A DNA stretch of 24,879 nt, from positions 1 through 24,879 of the forward strand of contig CALAMX010000005.1 of the NCBI GenBank assembly GCA_937925755.1. Direction: 5' to 3'. The notes under the pieces are model-generated. The model was given only the letters and a program-made list of their open reading frames with translations. It did no database searches and had not been told where the DNA came from. Source of the DNA: an uncultured Burkholderiales bacterium (GTDB taxonomy: Bacteria > Pseudomonadota > Gammaproteobacteria > Burkholderiales > Thiobacillaceae). Made by a program: the position numbers and the translations under genes. Of the stretch, positions 22,474 to 24,879 are shown piece after piece (the stretch's first letter is position 1; each line of letters starts with the position of its first letter).

Positions 22474-22565
22474 CTAGGGAAGCTCTGCATAACTGACTGC
22501 GCGGGCGCTTGGCTTCGTTGCGCGGTGCTCCATCCCGCTCGACTGGGCATGCAGAGCTTCCCTGG
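22474..22565. mobile_element. Inverted-repeat element, copy D (92-bp deletion form)
   Basis: Left end CTAGGGAAGCTCTGCATAAC and right end ATGCAGAGCTTCCCTGG are near-perfect inverted repeats. The flanking arms (ACTGACTGCGCGGGCGCT and TGCGCGGTGCTC, then ATCCCGCTCG) match copy B read on the opposite strand. About 59 bp of the middle found in copies A and B is absent. It is the copy with the best-matching ends and sits in the 238-bp gap between cheY and cheZ, where its hairpin could affect read-through. Confidence 0.75.
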
Positions 22566-22662
22566 GGCGCGCATGTCTGGGCTCATGGTCGGTTGTAATT
22601 CGCCTTTGATGCATTACGGACACCGGCGGTCACGCATCGGAGATAACGAACCCACATCCGCA

Positions 22663-23052
22663 TCACAGGCCATATTTCTCGAAGATCTTGTTGAGCTTCT
22701 CTTCCAGGACCGCCGCGGTGAAAGGCTTGACGATGTAGCCCGAGGCGCCGCTCTGGGCCGCCTCGATGATGTTTTCCTTTTTCGCTTCGGCGGTGATCAT
22801 CAGGACCGGCAGCCGCTTGAGTGCGGCGTCGGCGCGGATGTTTTTGAGCAGGTCGATGCCGGTCATGTTGGGCATGTTCCAATCGGTGATGACGAAGTCG
22901 ATGTTGCCGTTTTTGAGCTTCTGTAAGGCGCTGACGCCGTCCTCGGCCTCCTCCACATTGGTGAAGCCCAACTCCTTCAGCAGATTGCGAACGATGCGAC
23001 GCATGGTGGAGAAATCGTCCACCACCAGGAACTTCAGGTTCTTGTCAGGCAT
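22663..23052 (-). CDS. cheY: Chemotaxis response regulator CheY
   Basis: A 129-aa single receiver domain that, when phosphorylated by CheA, binds the flagellar switch. All key residues keep E. coli numbering: D12/D13 (VVDDFSTMRRI), phosphorylated D57 (ITDWNMP), T87 (MITAEA), Y106 and K109 (GYIVKPF). The length equals E. coli CheY. It sits 48 bp after a cheV gene and 238 bp before cheZ in the same orientation. Assignment to flagellar CheY rather than another small receiver rests on the DFSTMRRIVRNLL start and the cheZ/cheA neighbours. Confidence 0.96.
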   Translation of the reverse strand: MPDKNLKFLVVDDFSTMRRIVRNLLKELGFTNVEEAEDGVSALQKLKNGNIDFVITDWNMPNMTGIDLLKNIRADAALKRLPVLMITAEAKKENIIEAAQSGASGYIVKPFTAAVLEEKLNKIFEKYGL

Positions 23053-23100
23053 GCTTTTCTCGTCCGTTCGATCAGTTGTAGACGCTCTTTGGCGGGGCGT

Positions 23101-24039
23101 TCAACGCTTGAGAAAGGTGATCAGCGTGTCGGCAAGTACCATCGGGTCGAACTTCGCGACATAGGCGTCGACGCCGACACGTTGCCCCATCGCCATGTTA
23201 GCCGTCGATGATAGCGAGGAGTGCATGATCACGGGGATACCGGCGAAGCGCTTATCGGTCTTGATGTTCTTGGTCAAGACGTAGCCGTCCATCTCCGGCA
23301 TCTCCGCATCCACCAGGATGAGCTGAATGAGCTCACGCAGGGGCCTACCCTCGGTGCCGGCCCGCTTGGCCAGATTCGAGAGCTTGTCCCAGGCCTCTTT
23401 GCCATCGTTGGCCTGGATGTAGTTCACGCCCAGCTTGTCGAGTACCATGACGATCTCTTTGCGCGCCACGGCGGAGTCGTCGGCGAAAAAGACCGTCACC
23501 TCGGGCGCATGGTCGATCTGGGGCAGGTGCGGCTGCGGCCTTTCGCCAAGGACCTCGGCCAACACCCGTTCCACGTCTAGGATGGATACCAAGCGCCCAT
23601 CGTCCAGTTCGGTAATGGCGGTGATCAGGCCCTCCTGCCCGGCCAGCATGTTCTCCGGAGGTTTCACCCGATCCCAGTCCACGCGGATGATGCGATCCAC
23701 ATCCTGCACCAGGAACCCTTGGGTGTGCCGGGAGAGCTCGGTCACGATCATGGTCTGGCCAAGTCCCTCGGGAATCTTCTCCAGCTTGATGAACTTCGCC
23801 AGTGAGATCACGGGAATGATGCTACCGCGCAGGCTGATCACCCCCTCGACGCCGTAGGGCATGTTGGGGGTGAGGGTGATCGGCGGGGTGGGGCAGACCT
23901 CGCGCACCTTGAAGACGTTGATGCCGAAGGTCTCATGGGTGCCCAGGGTGAAGAGCAGCAGCTCCATCTTGTTGGAGCCGGCCAGCTTGGTGCGGGCATC
24001 GACGTTTTCGATCAGTTGCGGCGAATCCAGGGCGGTCAT
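23101..24039 (-). CDS. cheV: Chemotaxis coupling protein CheV (second copy)
   Basis: A 312-aa protein fusing a CheW-like adaptor to a receiver domain. The CheW part (about 25-165) includes ETFGINVFKVREV, YGVEGVISLRGSIIPVISL and TQGFLVQDVDRIIRVDW. The receiver (about 180-312) has FADDSAVAR, phosphorylated D244 (LVDAEMPEMDG), S274/S275 (MHSSLSS) and K296 (VAKF). CheV couples receptors to CheA and may act as a phosphate sink or in adaptation. I prefer ATG 24039, preceded by AAGGGAG, to a GTG at 24054 that would overlap the previous cheV stop. It is a diverged paralogue of the gene just upstream. Confidence 0.94.
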   Translation of the reverse strand: MTALDSPQLIENVDARTKLAGSNKMELLLFTLGTHETFGINVFKVREVCPTPPITLTPNMPYGVEGVISLRGSIIPVISLAKFIKLEKIPEGLGQTMIVTELSRHTQGFLVQDVDRIIRVDWDRVKPPENMLAGQEGLITAITELDDGRLVSILDVERVLAEVLGERPQPHLPQIDHAPEVTVFFADDSAVARKEIVMVLDKLGVNYIQANDGKEAWDKLSNLAKRAGTEGRPLRELIQLILVDAEMPEMDGYVLTKNIKTDKRFAGIPVIMHSSLSSTANMAMGQRVGVDAYVAKFDPMVLADTLITFLKR

Positions 24040-24050
24040 GGCGGCTCCCT

Positions 24051-24879
24051 TCACTTCAGCAAACGGGCGAGCACCTCGGCCAGACGATGGGGTTCGAACT
24101 TGGGAACGTACTCATCCACGCCCACGGACAGGCCCAGATGTCGATTGGCCTCCGACGACAGTGAGGAGTGCATCAGCACGGGGATGCCGGCGAAGCGCGG
24201 GTCGGATTTGACGTGTTTGGTCAGCACATAACCGTCCATTTCGGGCATCTCCACATCGGTGAGGATGACCTGGACATAATCGCGCACCGGCCTGCCGGCC
24301 AACTCAGCCTGGGCGGCGATCTTCTGCAGCTCTTCCCAGGCCTGGCGGCCGTTCATCGCCGAGATGCCGTTCACACCCAGCGCTTCCAGCGTGCGCGCGA
24401 TCTGCCGCCGTGCCACCGACGAGTCGTCGGCGTAGAAAACGATGCAGTTTGGCCGATCGAGTGGGGTTAGGCTGGCGTAGATGTGGCTGTCGTCGTAATT
24501 GGTGGTGTCGGACAGGATCTTCTCCACGTCCAGCATCATCACTAATTGCTTGTCGGGCAACTCGGTCACCGCGGTGACCAGACCGCCCATCTTCGCCGTG
24601 AGCATGGCCGGCGGCACCTTCATGTCGGCCCAGTCGATGCGCAGGATGGTGTCTACCTCGCCCACCAGGAACCCTTGTGTCTGGCCGTTGTACTCCGTCA
24701 CGATCATGATCGAGGGCGGGGTGTCGGTCTGGATGCCGATGTACTTCGCCAGATCGACGACCGGCACCAGCACCCCGCGCAGGCTGACCATCCCCTCCAC
24801 GGCGGGGGGCATGTCCGGTGCCCGCGTGATCTCGGGGATACGCATGACCTCGCGTACCTTGAAGACGTTGATGCCGAAG
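24051..24879 (-). CDS. cheV: Chemotaxis coupling protein CheV (first copy), N-terminus cut by window edge
   Basis: About 275 residues are visible, starting inside the CheW-like domain at FGINVFKVREVMRIP. It continues with PPAVEGMVSLRGVLVPVVDL, TQGFLVGEVDTILRIDW and a receiver containing YADDSSVAR, LTDVEMPEMDGYVLT and MHSSLSSE. The true start lies beyond the right edge; the internal ATG at 24845 is a domain-internal methionine. Only 11 bp separate its stop from the chosen start of the next cheV, so they form one operon. The two proteins share most motif residues but differ widely between them, so this is an old duplication. Confidence 0.93.
   Translation of the reverse strand, partial: FGINVFKVREVMRIPEITRAPDMPPAVEGMVSLRGVLVPVVDLAKYIGIQTDTPPSIMIVTEYNGQTQGFLVGEVDTILRIDWADMKVPPAMLTAKMGGLVTAVTELPDKQLVMMLDVEKILSDTTNYDDSHIYASLTPLDRPNCIVFYADDSSVARRQIARTLEALGVNGISAMNGRQAWEELQKIAAQAELAGRPVRDYVQVILTDVEMPEMDGYVLTKHVKSDPRFAGIPVLMHSSLSSEANRHLGLSVGVDEYVPKFEPHRLAEVLARLLK

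Overview
The window looks like chromosomal DNA of a GC-rich beta- or gammaproteobacterium. The reasons are an E. coli-type RNase E next to rluC, the CheZ phosphatase, CheV scaffolds, MlaD/MlaE lipid transport proteins and an intact E. coli-type GlgC. The species cannot be fixed from the sequence. The YeeE/YedE sulfur-transport pair hints at sulfur-compound metabolism, but this is weak evidence.

Layout. Positions 1-2251 (minus) hold most of rne, cut by the left edge. It is divergent from an rluC-HAD phosphatase pair (2790-4393, plus). Positions 4394-5158 are a repeat-filled intergenic region: two copies of a short inverted-repeat element, the second interrupted by a cluster of REP-type palindromes. 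Next come glgC, a GH57 glycoside hydrolase and an SlyD-like prolyl isomerase (5159-8736, plus), followed by a wrecked Uma2-family gene. A minus-strand block (9227-13848) carries a secreted SCP2-like protein with its own promoter, a two-gene YeeE/YedE sulfur transporter behind a dyad-overlapped promoter, and an MCE/Mla-type lipid transport operon (mlaE, degenerate ATPase, mlaD, lipoprotein). A plus-strand run (13921-18449) encodes an SH3b protein, an M48 metalloprotease, a CHASE2 adenylate cyclase and a class II-type cyclic-nucleotide phosphodiesterase. The right end (18459-24879, minus) is a chemotaxis cluster read cheV-cheV-cheY-cheZ-cheA-EAL/HDOD, with the first cheV cut by the right edge.

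How the genes fit together. glgC and GH57 suggest storage-glucan synthesis and turnover. The cyclase and phosphodiesterase could make and destroy the same nucleotide. The chemotaxis cluster has histidine kinase, response regulator, phosphatase and two CheV adaptors, but no receptor, cheW, cheR or cheB in view. The Mla-type operon lacks a competent ATPase and shows no mlaB or mlaC, so it probably needs partners encoded elsewhere or works differently.

The clearest unexplained structure is a family of roughly 150-bp inverted-repeat elements with termini related to AGGGAAGCTCTGCAT. Copies lie in the rne leader, twice upstream of glgC, and (as a 92-bp deletion form) between cheY and cheZ. I see no defence system, prophage, CRISPR array, tRNA or rRNA. 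No wholly new system is evident; the best candidates for a second look are this repeat family, the ATPase-like remnant in the Mla operon, and the cyclase-phosphodiesterase pair.
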